From an uncultured bacterium (GTDB taxonomy: Bacteria > Pseudomonadota > Gammaproteobacteria > Burkholderiales > Burkholderiaceae_E): 38,785 bases of DNA. The position numbers and the translations under genes were made by a program. The notes below the pieces were generated by a model that had not been told where the DNA came from, did no database searches, and worked only from the letters and a program-made list of their open reading frames with translations. Positions 1 to 8,733 of the stretch are shown here, piece after piece; position 1 is the stretch's first letter, and the number at the start of each line of letters is the position of its first letter. The stretch spans positions 1 to 38,785 of the forward strand of contig CAIZPE010000312.1 in NCBI GenBank assembly GCA_903934795.1, written 5' to 3'.

Positions 1-1
1 A

Positions 2-1756
2 GCACAAAAAGAAGCACTGCAAGCACTTGATGAAATCAAGGAAGTTTACGAGGGAATGCCGATCGGTCTGTTTTCTCTCGATGCAGCGGGTAGTCTGCGG
101 ATCTTCAACCCCGCGTTTTCAGCGATGTTCGAACTCCGATCAGGGAGTTCGAAACGGATTGCAGGAGCGCACATCGATCTTGTTCTCGGCCATGGAACAT
201 GGTGCCGCCTGAAGGACGCAACAGAGGCGACCATTACATCCGATATAGAGATCCACATTGAAACCAAGGTTGACACACCGGAACGCTGGTTTCTCGCCCG
301 AGTGACATCGAAAGAAGGTGCCATTGAAGGATCAATGCAAGACATCACTCTGCGAAAGCAAGCAGAGGCGAAACTCAAGCACCTGGTTGACCATGATTCT
401 TTGACCGGTCTGCGCAATCGCCGAGGCCTTGACGATGCCATGGACGAAGCGCAACGACTCGCGAGCGAAGGCGTTCCCTGCGCCATCGCCCAGCTCTCCC
501 TCGATCGCTTCAAGCTGATCAACGACCTGTACGGACATCGCGTCGGTGATGTCATGCTCCAACAGACGGCACTGCGCCTCATGCAGGCAGTCAGGGGGCG
601 TGACCATGTGGCCCGAATTGCCGACTCCTTCGTCGTGATCTTCCTTGACTGCCCGGATTTCGCGACGGTCGGGCTGAGCGAGCGCCTGCGCGAGGCCGTG
701 AGTGAGCTTCCTTTCGAACTCGAGGGCAAGCGCCTGGATATGACCGCCAGCGTCGGCGTGGTCGGGTTCGATCCCAAGATGGATCTCGTCGATACGCTGG
801 CAGCCGCCGGCCGGGCATGCGCCGAGGCGAAATCACGCGGCCGCAACTGCGTGGTGCAGCTCGATGACAATGACAGCCGCCTGAAGACCCATCTGGAGGA
901 ACTCAAGGTCGTTGCCGATCTCAAGCGCAAGATCCACACCGACCGCTACTTCCTCGACTTCCAGCCGATCGTGGCGTTGCAGGCGCCGCACTCCTCGCTC
1001 AACTATGAGGTGCTGCTGCGCATGCGCGATGAGAACGGCGGCGTCATACAGCCCGGCCGCTTCATCGGCGCTGCGGAGCGCAATGGCCTGATGTCGGAGA
1101 TCGATCGGTGGGTGTTGCGCAGCACCCTGGAGTGGCTCGACCTGCACGCGGCGCACCGTGATCGGCTCAGCTTTGCCACGATCAACATCAGTGGTGCCTC
1201 GCTCAATGACGCGCGCTTCGTGGATGACGCCTTCGCAATGATCGCCGATCACCCTATGGCGATGCCCAAACTGTGCTTCGAGATCACCGAGAGCGTGGCC
1301 CTGAACGACATCAACTCCACCCGCCGATTCATCGACCGCGTCAAGCAGTACGGCAGCAAGCTCGCGCTCGATGACTTCGGTGCCGGCTACACCTCCTTCA
1401 ATTACCTCAAGGAGATCCCGGCCGACTTCATCAAGATCGATGGTTCGTTCGTTCGCGACATCAACCTCAACCCGGCAAACTATTCGATCACGCGCACCAT
1501 CGTCGACCTAACCCACGAACTTGGCATGCGCAGCATTGCCGAGTGGGCCGAGACGCCTGATACCGTGGCGACCCTTGTCGAGCTGGGGGTCGACTACGGG
1601 CAAGGCTACGGACTGGCACGGGCCATGGACAAGAACCTGGTCACCGCTGCGGCATCCTGCGGGGACCTCGTGCGTGACGAGCGGGTGCTCGCGATCATGG
1701 CTGCTGGCCCTGCCTACGCCGGCATCACCGCCTCGGGCGGAGCTGCCGTGCGCTGA
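2..1756 (+). CDS. PAS-GGDEF-EAL cyclic-di-GMP signalling protein, 5'-truncated
   Basis: The reading frame is open from the first codon in the window, and residues before the first ATG (nt 56) already read as the start of a PAS domain (EVYEGMPIGLFSLD), so the true start lies upstream. Order: PAS domain (to about nt 360), GGDEF domain (about nt 380-860), EAL domain (about nt 920-1690). The GGDEF domain keeps the substrate-region pattern DRFKLINDLYGH, but the GGDEF motif reads ADSFV (nt 620-634), so diguanylate cyclase activity is unlikely. An RxxD I-site (RGRD) lies five residues before it. The EAL domain looks competent: EVLLR, the Asn in NISG, the Glu in ITES, DDFGAG, KID and QGY. I infer a c-di-GMP phosphodiesterase whose GGDEF part senses or regulates. 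The ligand of the PAS domain is unknown. Confidence 0.9.
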   Translation, partial: AQKEALQALDEIKEVYEGMPIGLFSLDAAGSLRIFNPAFSAMFELRSGSSKRIAGAHIDLVLGHGTWCRLKDATEATITSDIEIHIETKVDTPERWFLARVTSKEGAIEGSMQDITLRKQAEAKLKHLVDHDSLTGLRNRRGLDDAMDEAQRLASEGVPCAIAQLSLDRFKLINDLYGHRVGDVMLQQTALRLMQAVRGRDHVARIADSFVVIFLDCPDFATVGLSERLREAVSELPFELEGKRLDMTASVGVVGFDPKMDLVDTLAAAGRACAEAKSRGRNCVVQLDDNDSRLKTHLEELKVVADLKRKIHTDRYFLDFQPIVALQAPHSSLNYEVLLRMRDENGGVIQPGRFIGAAERNGLMSEIDRWVLRSTLEWLDLHAAHRDRLSFATINISGASLNDARFVDDAFAMIADHPMAMPKLCFEITESVALNDINSTRRFIDRVKQYGSKLALDDFGAGYTSFNYLKEIPADFIKIDGSFVRDINLNPANYSITRTIVDLTHELGMRSIAEWAETPDTVATLVELGVDYGQGYGLARAMDKNLVTAAASCGDLVRDERVLAIMAAGPAYAGITASGGAAVR

Positions 1757-1833
1757 GCGCGCCGCGCCGAGGGCGCGAACGGTCACGCCGAGCCCCCTGC
1801 CCCATCCCGTATCATTCCGGCTCCCTCGCAGAT

Positions 1834-1857
1834 AGGGCGAGCCGGCCGGCTCGCCCT
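1834..1857. promoter_or_regulatory. 24-bp perfect palindrome before the beta-oxidation gene
   Basis: The 12-base arm AGGGCGAGCCGG is followed directly by its exact reverse complement. It ends 17 bases before the ATG of the next gene and just upstream of its ribosome binding site (TTGGAGA). A -10-like TATCAT sits at 1810-1815 without a good -35. It may be an operator for a dimeric repressor, a leader-RNA hairpin controlling access to the ribosome binding site, or the end of the upstream transcript. It has no T-run, so a standard intrinsic terminator is less likely. Confidence 0.5.
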
Positions 1858-1874
1858 CGCCCCTTGGAGAGCCC

Positions 1875-4373
1875 ATGAGCAGCCTTGCCTATCACCGGGG
1901 AGATGACGGCATCGTCGTCCTCACCCTCGACGCGCCGGGTGCCGCCGTCAACACCATGAACGCGGCATTCAAGGCCGACCTCGCAGCCACGGTCGAGCGT
2001 CTCGAGGCCGACAGGGAGCACATCGCCGGTGTGCTGCTGCGCTCGGCCAAGACCTCATTCTTCGCAGGTGGTGATCTGCGGGAGATCGCAGCGGTGCAGG
2101 CGGCTGACGCGGAACGATTCTTTCGCGGCCTGGAGGCCATGAAGTCGGTGCTGCGCCGGCTTGAACGGCTCGGTCGGCCTGTCGTTGCGATGATCAACGG
2201 CCATGCCCTGGGGGGCGGGCTCGAGCTCGCGCTGTCATGCCACCACCGCATCGCGCTGGACGATGATCGCATCCAGATCGGCTGCCCGGAGGCCACACTT
2301 GGCCTGCTGCCTGGTGCCGGAGGCATCACCAAGAGCGTGCGCCTGATGGGTCTGATGAAGGCCCTTCCCTACCTCATCGAAGGCAAGCGGATTGCCCCGC
2401 AGGAAGCAGTGGCAATCGGACTCGTCGATGCGCTGGCGCCAGACATGGGCACCATGGAGTCGATGGCTCGCGCCTGGATCAGCGCTAATCCGACGCCCGT
2501 CCAGCCCTGGGATAAACCCGGCCACCGGATCCCCGGCGGCTCACCGTCCAGCCCGGCTGTTGCCCAGATGCTGGCCGGCGCGCCAGCCATGTTGCTGGAC
2601 AAGACTCGCGGCAACCTGCCCGCACCGGAGGCGGTGCTCGCAGCCGCAGTCGAGGGTGCGCAGGTGGACTTCGATACCGCCATGCGGATCGAGTCACGGT
2701 ACCTGACCCGACTCGCCACCGGCCAGGTTGCCAAGAACATGATCGGCACCCTGTTCTTCCAGCTCAATGAGGTGAAGGCGGGCGAGAGCCGACCGGGCAA
2801 CTCGGCGCGGCACAAGGCCGCCCGCGTTGGCATCCTCGGGGCCGGCATGATGGGCGCAGGCATCGCCTGGGCTTGCGCCTCGCGTGGCGTGGCCTGCGTT
2901 CTCAAGGACCTTGACATCGCTGGCGCGCAGAAGGGCAAGTCGCACAGCGAGGCCCTGCTTGCGCGACGGGTGGAGCGCGGCACCATGACCTCCGAGGCTG
3001 CCCAGCGCACGCTCGCCTTGATCCAGCCCACCGCCGACGCCGCCGATCTCGCCGGCTGCGATCTGGTGATCGAGGCGGTATTCGAGAACCGCGAAGTAAA
3101 GGCAAGGGCCACGCGCGAAGCGGAAGCCGTGCTGGGCCAGGATGCCGTGTTCGCCTCCAACACCTCCACCCTGCCAATCAGCGGGCTGGCCAAGGCCAGT
3201 GCCCGCCCCGAGCGCTTCATCGGTCTGCATTTCTTCTCGCCCGTGGACAAGATGCCGCTGGTGGAGATCATCCGCGGGCGGCAGACCTCCGACGAAACAG
3301 TGGCACGGGCCTTCGACTTCGTGCTCCAGATCGGCAAGACCCCGATCGTGGTGAACGACTCGCGCGGTTTCTACACCAGCCGGGTCTTCGGCAGCTTCGT
3401 CAACGAGGGCATGGCACTTTTGGGCGAAGGTGTGCCGCCCGCCTTGATCGAGAACATCGCCATGCAGGCAGGCATGCCCGTCGGGCCGCTGGCTGTGCTG
3501 GACGAGGTCTCCCTGAAGCTCGCCGATGATGTGCTGCATCAGGAGCTCGCGGATCTCGCGGCGGAGGCTGGAGCGGCCGGTCATGACCATGATCATGAAC
3601 ACGGTCATACCCACGATCATGGGCACGATCACGACCACGCCCATTGCACGGCTCACGATCACGATCACGATCATGAGCATGAGCATGGGCATGAGCATGG
3701 GCATGGGCATCATCACGGTCACGAGGCCCACGGTCACGATCACGCGCATGGTCACGCCCACGCCCACGATCACGCCCACGATCACGCCCACGGAGATGCG
3801 CATGGGCGTCATCACGACCACGATCATCCCGCCCCTGCCCCAGCGAGCGCCGCAGCACAAGCCGCGGGCAAGCGCACCATCCCGATCAAGGCGGCGCAGT
3901 CGCACGGGCACAGCCATTCGGTGAAATCGCGCCGCATGGCCGAGTCCGCGGTCTATGTGCTCGAGAAGATGGCCCACGGCTACAAGCGCATGGGCCGCGC
4001 GCATGGCGGCGGCTTCTACGACTATCCCGAGGGCGAGCCCAAGCAGCTCTGGCCCGGGCTCGACGCCTTCGCCAAGGGCCGCAAGCGCCTGCCGGCCCAT
4101 GAGGACATCCGCGACCGTCTCCTGTATGCCCAGGCCATCGAAACGGTCCGCTGCCTGCAGGAAGGCGTCCTGGAATCCACCCGCGACGCCAATATCGGAT
4201 CGATCTTCGGGTGGGGCTTCCCCGTGCACACCGGCGGAACCGCCCAGTTCGTGAATCATGTCGGTGTCGTCGCCTTCGTGGCCCGGGCTCGCGAGCTCGC
4301 CTCACGTCATGGCGAGCGGTTCGAGCCGCCCGCCCTGCTCATCCGTCTGGCCGCGGAAGGCAAACCGCTGTAG
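1875..4373 (+). CDS. Enoyl-CoA hydratase/3-hydroxyacyl-CoA dehydrogenase fusion (FadJ/FadB-like) with histidine-rich insert
   Basis: The enzyme should hydrate 2-enoyl-CoA and oxidise the resulting 3-hydroxyacyl-CoA with NAD+, two consecutive beta-oxidation steps. The N-terminal crotonase domain (about residues 1-190) has an oxyanion-hole region (FFAGGDL) and both catalytic Glu positions (GHALGGGLELAL and [15 protein letters not shown]). A Rossmann domain follows at about residue 315 (GILGAGMMGAGIA), then the dehydrogenase His segment GLHFFSPVDKMPLVEII and the C-terminal HAD domains. Inside the first C-terminal HAD domain is an 82-residue insert (residues 570-651) with 40 histidines, alternating with D, E, G and A. 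At 832 residues the protein exceeds the usual 690-730 of the family mainly because of this insert. The frame stays open through it and conserved sequence resumes at GGGFYDYP, so it is not an obvious frameshift. The start is set by TTGGAGA eight bases before the ATG. Confidence 0.92.
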   Translation: MSSLAYHRGDDGIVVLTLDAPGAAVNTMNAAFKADLAATVERLEADREHIAGVLLRSAKTSFFAGGDLREIAAVQAADAERFFRGLEAMKSVLRRLERLGRPVVAMINGHALGGGLELALSCHHRIALDDDRIQIGCPEATLGLLPGAGGITKSVRLMGLMKALPYLIEGKRIAPQEAVAIGLVDALAPDMGTMESMARAWISANPTPVQPWDKPGHRIPGGSPSSPAVAQMLAGAPAMLLDKTRGNLPAPEAVLAAAVEGAQVDFDTAMRIESRYLTRLATGQVAKNMIGTLFFQLNEVKAGESRPGNSARHKAARVGILGAGMMGAGIAWACASRGVACVLKDLDIAGAQKGKSHSEALLARRVERGTMTSEAAQRTLALIQPTADAADLAGCDLVIEAVFENREVKARATREAEAVLGQDAVFASNTSTLPISGLAKASARPERFIGLHFFSPVDKMPLVEIIRGRQTSDETVARAFDFVLQIGKTPIVVNDSRGFYTSRVFGSFVNEGMALLGEGVPPALIENIAMQAGMPVGPLAVLDEVSLKLADDVLHQELADLAAEAGAAGHDHDHEHGHTHDHGHDHDHAHCTAHDHDHDHEHEHGHEHGHGHHHGHEAHGHDHAHGHAHAHDHAHDHAHGDAHGRHHDHDHPAPAPASAAAQAAGKRTIPIKAAQSHGHSHSVKSRRMAESAVYVLEKMAHGYKRMGRAHGGGFYDYPEGEPKQLWPGLDAFAKGRKRLPAHEDIRDRLLYAQAIETVRCLQEGVLESTRDANIGSIFGWGFPVHTGGTAQFVNHVGVVAFVARARELASRHGERFEPPALLIRLAAEGKPL
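3582..3827 (+). repeat. Histidine-codon low-complexity tract
   Basis: This stretch inside the fusion enzyme consists of imperfect CAT/CAC repeats separated by GAT, GAC, GGC, GCC or GAG codons. It encodes 40 His in 82 residues with a single Cys. Both His codons are mixed, so it is not a pure microsatellite, but it could expand or contract by slippage and is prone to assembly error. A smaller His cluster (SHGHSHS) follows about 25 residues later. Confidence 0.95.
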
Positions 4374-4416
4374 CAGCGCTGGTGCTGCCCGGCACCCCGC
4401 ACAAGGAGACACCGTC

Positions 4417-6066
4417 ATGCCACGCCAGGAATACCGGGTTCATGAATATCGCGAGCCGGTGAAGCCCCGGCCCGCCGCCACCATCCTGCTGCTTCGCGAT
4501 GGGGATCAGGGCCTCGAGGTGCTCATGACCCGGCGCTCCATGCAGGCGAGCTTTGCCCCGGGCGCCTATGTATTCCCGGGCGGAGCGCTCGACCCCGCAG
4601 ACCAGGGCGAGCAGGCCACCCGGCTGTCACGCAGCCGCGAGAGCCAGTCGCACGAGCAGCGCTCGTTCACCATCGCCGCCATCCGCGAGGCCTTCGAGGA
4701 ACTTGGCGTGCTGCTTGCGCACCTGCCCGATGGCAGCTCCGCCGGACAGGCCCATCTCGATCGGCTGTCCCGCGAACGCGATGCCGACTTCCTCGAACAG
4801 ATCGAACGCCACGGCATGCGTCTGGCGGTCGACCGGGTCTGGTGGCTGTGCCACTGGATCACCGACCCGGACCTGCCCAAGCGCTTCGATGCGCGATTCT
4901 TCGTTGCGCACATGCCGCCCGGACAGGAACCGGTGGCCGACGAGGGTGAGACCTTCGAGCCGGTGTGGATCTCGCCGCGCGATGCACTGCGCCGCCACGC
5001 CGAGGGCAGCTTCTCGATGATCTTCCCCACCATCCGCACGCTGGGTCGGCTGTCGGCCTACGCCACCGCGCAGGCGGTGATCGACGCCTGTCCGGGCGAG
5101 CGGCCGATGTGGGTATCCTCGCCGCGGGGCGGGCACTTCAAGGGCCAGATCGAGCGCTACTCGGAGCACGAGCCGCCCTATGGTGAACTCGAGCTCGTCT
5201 CCCCGGATGGTCGTCTGGTGCACGCGCTCGACTGGCAGCACGAGAAGGCCGTGCCGCTGATGCGGCATGTGCTGCGGCTGACCGCGCCCAACCCCGGGCG
5301 CATGACCGGCCCCGGCACCAACACCTACATCATCGGCGAGCCGGGGAGCGGCTTCCTGGTGATCGATCCCGGCCCCGACCTCTCGGTGCATGTGCAGCGC
5401 ATCGCAGCCATCGTCGGCAAGGATCTGAAGGCAATCCTGTGCACCCACGCGCATCCCGATCATTCCCCGGGCGCGGTGGAGCTCAAGGCGATCACCGGCG
5501 CGCCGATCCTGGGCGCACCCTCCGGTCCCAACTTCCGAAGCGAATGGCAGTTCACCCCCGACCGCACCCTGGTCGATGGCGAGACCGTGTCAGTGCCCGG
5601 CGCCACCCTGCGGGTGATCCACACACCCGGTCACGCCTCGAATCACCTTTGCTTCCTGCTGGAGGAGGACGGCCTGCTGTTCTCGGGCGATCACATCAAC
5701 AATGGCTCCACCGTGGTGATCGATCCGCCCGACGGCAACATGCTCGATTACCTGCGCGCCCTCGAGCGGCTGCTGACCCTGCCCATGCAGTACATCCTGC
5801 CCGCGCATGGCTGGGTGCTGGGCTTCGCGCACGAGAGCATCCGACAGCTGATCGCCCATCGGCTCAAGCGCGAGGCGAAGGTGCTCGCTGCTGTCCGCCG
5901 CAGCGGCGGTGGCACCATGGATGAACTCGTGAAGCTGGTGTATGACGATGTCGACCCGGTGATGCATCCGGTGGCCAAGCGCTCGCTCTTTGCCCACCTG
6001 GAGAAGCTGGTGGCCGATGGCACGGTGCTCGCCATGCAAGAAGGGCGCTGGCAGCCGGCTGGCTGA
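4417..6066 (+). CDS. NUDIX hydrolase-metallo-beta-lactamase fold fusion protein
   Basis: This is a two-domain hydrolase of 549 residues. The N-terminal domain (about 15-215) is NUDIX-like: FPGGALD followed, after an insertion, by REAFEELGV at residues 90-98. That spaced layout recalls the NUDT7/NUDT19 CoA-diphosphatase type. The C-terminal half (about 290-545) is a metallo-beta-lactamase fold with the metal motif H344-x-H346-x-D348-H349, then HTPGHASNH, a GDH motif and ILPAHGW, and a winged-helix tail as in LACTB2-like proteins. The ATG at 4417 is chosen because AAGGAGA precedes it and homology starts there; an upstream ATG at 4258 would overlap the preceding enzyme by more than 100 bases. 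It follows the beta-oxidation gene by 43 bases, probably in one operon, which fits a role on CoA or acyl-CoA derivatives. The substrate is not established. Confidence 0.85.
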   Translation: MPRQEYRVHEYREPVKPRPAATILLLRDGDQGLEVLMTRRSMQASFAPGAYVFPGGALDPADQGEQATRLSRSRESQSHEQRSFTIAAIREAFEELGVLLAHLPDGSSAGQAHLDRLSRERDADFLEQIERHGMRLAVDRVWWLCHWITDPDLPKRFDARFFVAHMPPGQEPVADEGETFEPVWISPRDALRRHAEGSFSMIFPTIRTLGRLSAYATAQAVIDACPGERPMWVSSPRGGHFKGQIERYSEHEPPYGELELVSPDGRLVHALDWQHEKAVPLMRHVLRLTAPNPGRMTGPGTNTYIIGEPGSGFLVIDPGPDLSVHVQRIAAIVGKDLKAILCTHAHPDHSPGAVELKAITGAPILGAPSGPNFRSEWQFTPDRTLVDGETVSVPGATLRVIHTPGHASNHLCFLLEEDGLLFSGDHINNGSTVVIDPPDGNMLDYLRALERLLTLPMQYILPAHGWVLGFAHESIRQLIAHRLKREAKVLAAVRRSGGGTMDELVKLVYDDVDPVMHPVAKRSLFAHLEKLVADGTVLAMQEGRWQPAG

Positions 6067-6093
6067 CAACGCCCTTCAGGGGGTCTTGCGGGA

Positions 6094-8214
6094 TCAGGCC
6101 GAGCGCGCTGCGTCGTCGGCCGCGGCGGCCTTCATCGACAGGCGCAGGCGGCCCTTGTCGTCGGCCTCGATGGCCTTGACGCGGATCTGCTGACCTTCCT
6201 TGAGGTAGTCGGACACCTGGTTGACCCGCTCGTTGGCGATCTGCGAGACATGCAGCAGGCCGTCACGGCCCGGCAGCACCTGCACGATCGCACCGAAGTC
6301 GAGGATCTTGAGGACGGTGCCCTCGTAGATGCGACCGATCTCGACCTCGGCCGTGAGGCCCTCGATGATGCCCTGGGCCTTCTTGGCCGCCCCGGAGTCG
6401 ACCGCGGCGATGGTGATCGTGCCGTCGTCCTGGATGTCGATGGTGGTGCCGGTCTGCTCGGTGATCTGGCGGATGGTGGCACCGCCCTTGCCGATCACAT
6501 CGCGGATACGCTCCGGATTGATCTTCATGGTGTACATGCGCGGCGCGAAGTCGGAGAGCTCCTGACGGGCGCCGCCAACCGCGCTCTTCATGTGGCCGAG
6601 GATGTGCATGCGGCCTTCACGGGCCTGCGCCAGCGCCACCTGCATGATCTCCTTGGTGATGCCCTGGATCTTGATGTCCATCTGCAGCGCGGTGATGCCC
6701 TGCTCGGTGCCGGCCACCTTGAAGTCCATGTCACCGAGGTGATCCTCGTCACCAAGAATGTCGGTGAGCACGGCGAAGCGGCCGCCGTCCTTGATGAGGC
6801 CCATGGCCACGCCGGCCACATGCGCCTTCATGGGCACGCCGGCGTCCATCAGCGCGAGGCAGCCGCCGCACACCGAGGCCATCGACGAGGAGCCGTTGGA
6901 TTCGGTGATCTCGGACACCACGCGCAGCGAGTAGGCAAACTCCTGGACGGTGGGCAGCAGCGGGCGCAGCGCGCGCTTGGCCAGGTTGCCGTGACCGACC
7001 TCGCGCCGCTTGGGCGAGCCGAAGCGGCCGGTCTCGCCGGTGGCAAACGGCGGCATGTTGTAGTTGAACATGAAGCGATCCCGGTACTCGCCGGTGATCG
7101 CATCGATGATCTGCTCATCGCGAGCGGTGCCCAGGGTGGCAGCCACCAGCGCCTGGGTCTCGCCGCGGGTGAAGAGCGCCGAGCCGTGGGCGCGCGGCAG
7201 CACGCTGGAGCGGATCGCGATCGGGCGCACGGTGCGGGTGTCCCGGCCGTCGATGCGCGGCTCACCGGAAAGGATCTGGCCGCGCACGATGCGCGACTGG
7301 ATCTCGAACAGGATGTTGCCCACCTCGTTGCTGTCAGGCACAGGCTGGCCGGCAGCCTTGGCTTCCTCGACCACCTTGGCAGCCACGCCGTTCTCGAGGT
7401 TGCGAACCCGGGTGGTGCGCTCCTGCTTGTTGCGAACCGCGTAAGCGGCCCGCATGTCGGCCTCGGCGAGTTCATTGATGCGCGCGATCAGGGCCTCGTT
7501 GCGGGCCGGCGGCTGCCAGTTCCACTCGGGCTTGCCGCCCTCGGCCACCAGTTCGTCGATGGCGGCGATGGCGGTCTGCATCTGCTCGTGACCATAGACC
7601 ACGGCGCCCAGCATCACGTCTTCGGGCAGCTGGTGGGCCTCGGACTCGACCATGAGCACGGCGGCATCGGTGCCGGCGACCACCAGATCGAGCTTGCTCG
7701 AGGCCATCTGGCTGGCGCTGGGGTTGAGCACGTACTGGCCGTCGATGTAACCGACGCGGGCCGCGCCGATCGGGCCGCTGAACGGGATGCCCGACACGGC
7801 CAGCGCCGCCGACGCGGCAATCATGGCCGGGATGTCGCTGTCGACCTCGGGGTTGCTCGAGACCACCTGGACGATGACCTGGACCTCGTTGTAGAAGCCG
7901 TCAGGGAACAGCGGGCGGATGGGGCGGTCGATGAGCCGGCAGATCAGGATCTCGCGCTCGGTGGGACGGCCTTCGCGCTTGAAGAAGCCGCCGGGAATGC
8001 GGCCGGCGGCGTAGAACTTCTCGACATAGTCGACGGTGAGCGGGAAGAAATCCTGCCCGGGCTTGGCGCTCTTGGCGCCGACCACCGAGGCGAGCACCAC
8101 GGTGTCATCCATGTTGACCAGCACTGCGCCAGAGGCCTGGCGGGCGATTTCGCCGGTTTCCAGGGTGACGGTGTTCTGGCCCCACTTGAAGGTCTTGCGT
8201 GCGATTTGAAACAA
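6094..8214 (-). CDS. pnp: Polyribonucleotide nucleotidyltransferase (PNPase)
   Basis: This is a phosphorolytic 3'-to-5' exoribonuclease and part of the RNA degradation machinery. It has two RNase PH domains, the second with the FTRGETQAL and [10 protein letters not shown] segments. A KH domain ([12 protein letters not shown]) and an S1 domain ([13 protein letters not shown] to GLLHVSQI) follow at the C-terminus. I place the start at a TTG (8214) because AAAGGAAAG lies just upstream and the protein then begins [11 protein letters not shown], like other PNPases. The in-frame ATG at 8235 would add seven non-conserved residues and has no good ribosome binding site. It lies downstream of rpsO, the classic arrangement, with an intrinsic terminator between them. 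The 3' end converges on the NUDIX-MBL gene with only 27 bases between. Confidence 0.97.
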   Translation of the reverse strand: MFQIARKTFKWGQNTVTLETGEIARQASGAVLVNMDDTVVLASVVGAKSAKPGQDFFPLTVDYVEKFYAAGRIPGGFFKREGRPTEREILICRLIDRPIRPLFPDGFYNEVQVIVQVVSSNPEVDSDIPAMIAASAALAVSGIPFSGPIGAARVGYIDGQYVLNPSASQMASSKLDLVVAGTDAAVLMVESEAHQLPEDVMLGAVVYGHEQMQTAIAAIDELVAEGGKPEWNWQPPARNEALIARINELAEADMRAAYAVRNKQERTTRVRNLENGVAAKVVEEAKAAGQPVPDSNEVGNILFEIQSRIVRGQILSGEPRIDGRDTRTVRPIAIRSSVLPRAHGSALFTRGETQALVAATLGTARDEQIIDAITGEYRDRFMFNYNMPPFATGETGRFGSPKRREVGHGNLAKRALRPLLPTVQEFAYSLRVVSEITESNGSSSMASVCGGCLALMDAGVPMKAHVAGVAMGLIKDGGRFAVLTDILGDEDHLGDMDFKVAGTEQGITALQMDIKIQGITKEIMQVALAQAREGRMHILGHMKSAVGGARQELSDFAPRMYTMKINPERIRDVIGKGGATIRQITEQTGTTIDIQDDGTITIAAVDSGAAKKAQGIIEGLTAEVEIGRIYEGTVLKILDFGAIVQVLPGRDGLLHVSQIANERVNQVSDYLKEGQQIRVKAIEADDKGRLRLSMKAAAADDAARSA

Positions 8215-8283
8215 GGTGCTTTCCTTTCGAGACATTGCCCGCGCGGTCAGCCGGCGGCGCGGTTCGCCTGCGATTGATCAGAC

Positions 8284-8322
8284 GAAAAAACAAAGGCCCG
8301 CAAGCGAATGCCTTGCGGGCCT
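8284..8322 (-). terminator. Intrinsic terminator between rpsO and pnp
   Basis: On the minus strand an 11-bp perfect stem (AGGCCCGCAAG and its complement, 7-base loop) is followed by TTTGTTTTTTC. It would end part of the rpsO transcript, while read-through or a separate promoter feeds pnp. A terminator at this junction is also known in E. coli. Confidence 0.85.
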
Positions 8323-8364
8323 GCTGGTGCTGCCATCAACCCGGGTTGGTCGGGAGCAAGCGCT

Positions 8365-8634
8365 TCAACCCCGGAGACCCAGTCTTTCGATCAGGGTCTT
8401 GTAGCTGGCCTGATTGGTGGACTTGAGGTAGTCGAGCAGCTTGCGGCGCCGGCTCACCATCTTGAGCAGGCCCCGACGGGAGTGGTGATCCTTGGTGTGG
8501 GTCTTGAAGTGACCGGTGAGGTCGTTGATGCGGGCGGTGAGCAGCGCCACCTGAACCTCCGGCGAGCCGGTGTCGTTCTTGGCACGCTGGAAATCGGCGA
8601 CGATCTTCGCCTTGTCTAGGGTTTCGACGGTCAT
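8365..8634 (-). CDS. rpsO: 30S ribosomal protein S15
   Basis: This 89-residue protein matches S15 along its whole length, including [35 protein letters not shown] and [11 protein letters not shown]15 binds the central domain of 16S rRNA early in 30S assembly. The start is supported by AAGGGAAA just upstream of the ATG. It has its own promoter (TTGTCC-18-TATAAT), a leader of about 55 bases and a downstream terminator, so it is an independently controlled unit upstream of pnp. Confidence 0.98.
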   Translation of the reverse strand: MTVETLDKAKIVADFQRAKNDTGSPEVQVALLTARINDLTGHFKTHTKDHHSRRGLLKMVSRRRKLLDYLKSTNQASYKTLIERLGLRG

Positions 8635-8655
8635 GGTTTCCCTTGGAGAACTTGC

Positions 8656-8677
8656 GGCATCACTGGGATGGTGAGCC
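8656..8677 (-). promoter_or_regulatory. Candidate hairpin in the rpsO leader
   Basis: The leader RNA can form a short stem, GGC and UCAC pairing with GUGA and GCC, with one bulged U and a 7-base loop. It lies between the promoter and the ribosome binding site. rpsO leaders in several bacteria bind S15 for autoregulation, so this is a plausible but unproven S15 site. Confidence 0.3.
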
Positions 8678-8696
8678 GTGCGGTTGAAAACAGAAG

Positions 8697-8726
8697 ATTA
8701 TAGCCCGCAGCAGGCAGGCCGGACAA
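8697..8726 (-). promoter_or_regulatory. Sigma-70 promoter of rpsO
   Basis: On the minus strand a consensus -10 TATAAT (8702-8697) is preceded at 18 bases by TTGTCC (8726-8721), which matches four of six -35 positions. It falls in the short gap after dcd and gives an rpsO leader of roughly 55 bases. Confidence 0.75.
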
Positions 8727-8733
8727 GCACTGC

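Noticed and set aside
3582-3827. Repeat tract considered as a CRISPR-like or regulatory array
   Set aside because: It has no regular repeat-spacer period; it is an in-frame codon-level repeat within a gene.
2694-4259. 521-residue open frame antisense to the His-rich fusion enzyme
   Set aside because: High GC and the His repeats keep the reverse frame open. It shows low-complexity GVIVGVIV and MPMLMPMLM runs, no homology and full overlap with a well-supported gene.
4258-4416. Longer N-terminus for the NUDIX-MBL protein
   Set aside because: It overlaps the preceding enzyme, has no ribosome binding site and no homology; the ATG at 4417 has AAGGAGA.
6250-8277. 675-residue frame antisense to pnp
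   Set aside because: A shadow frame with composition rich in H, D, G and A and no domain. The sense frame is unmistakably PNPase.
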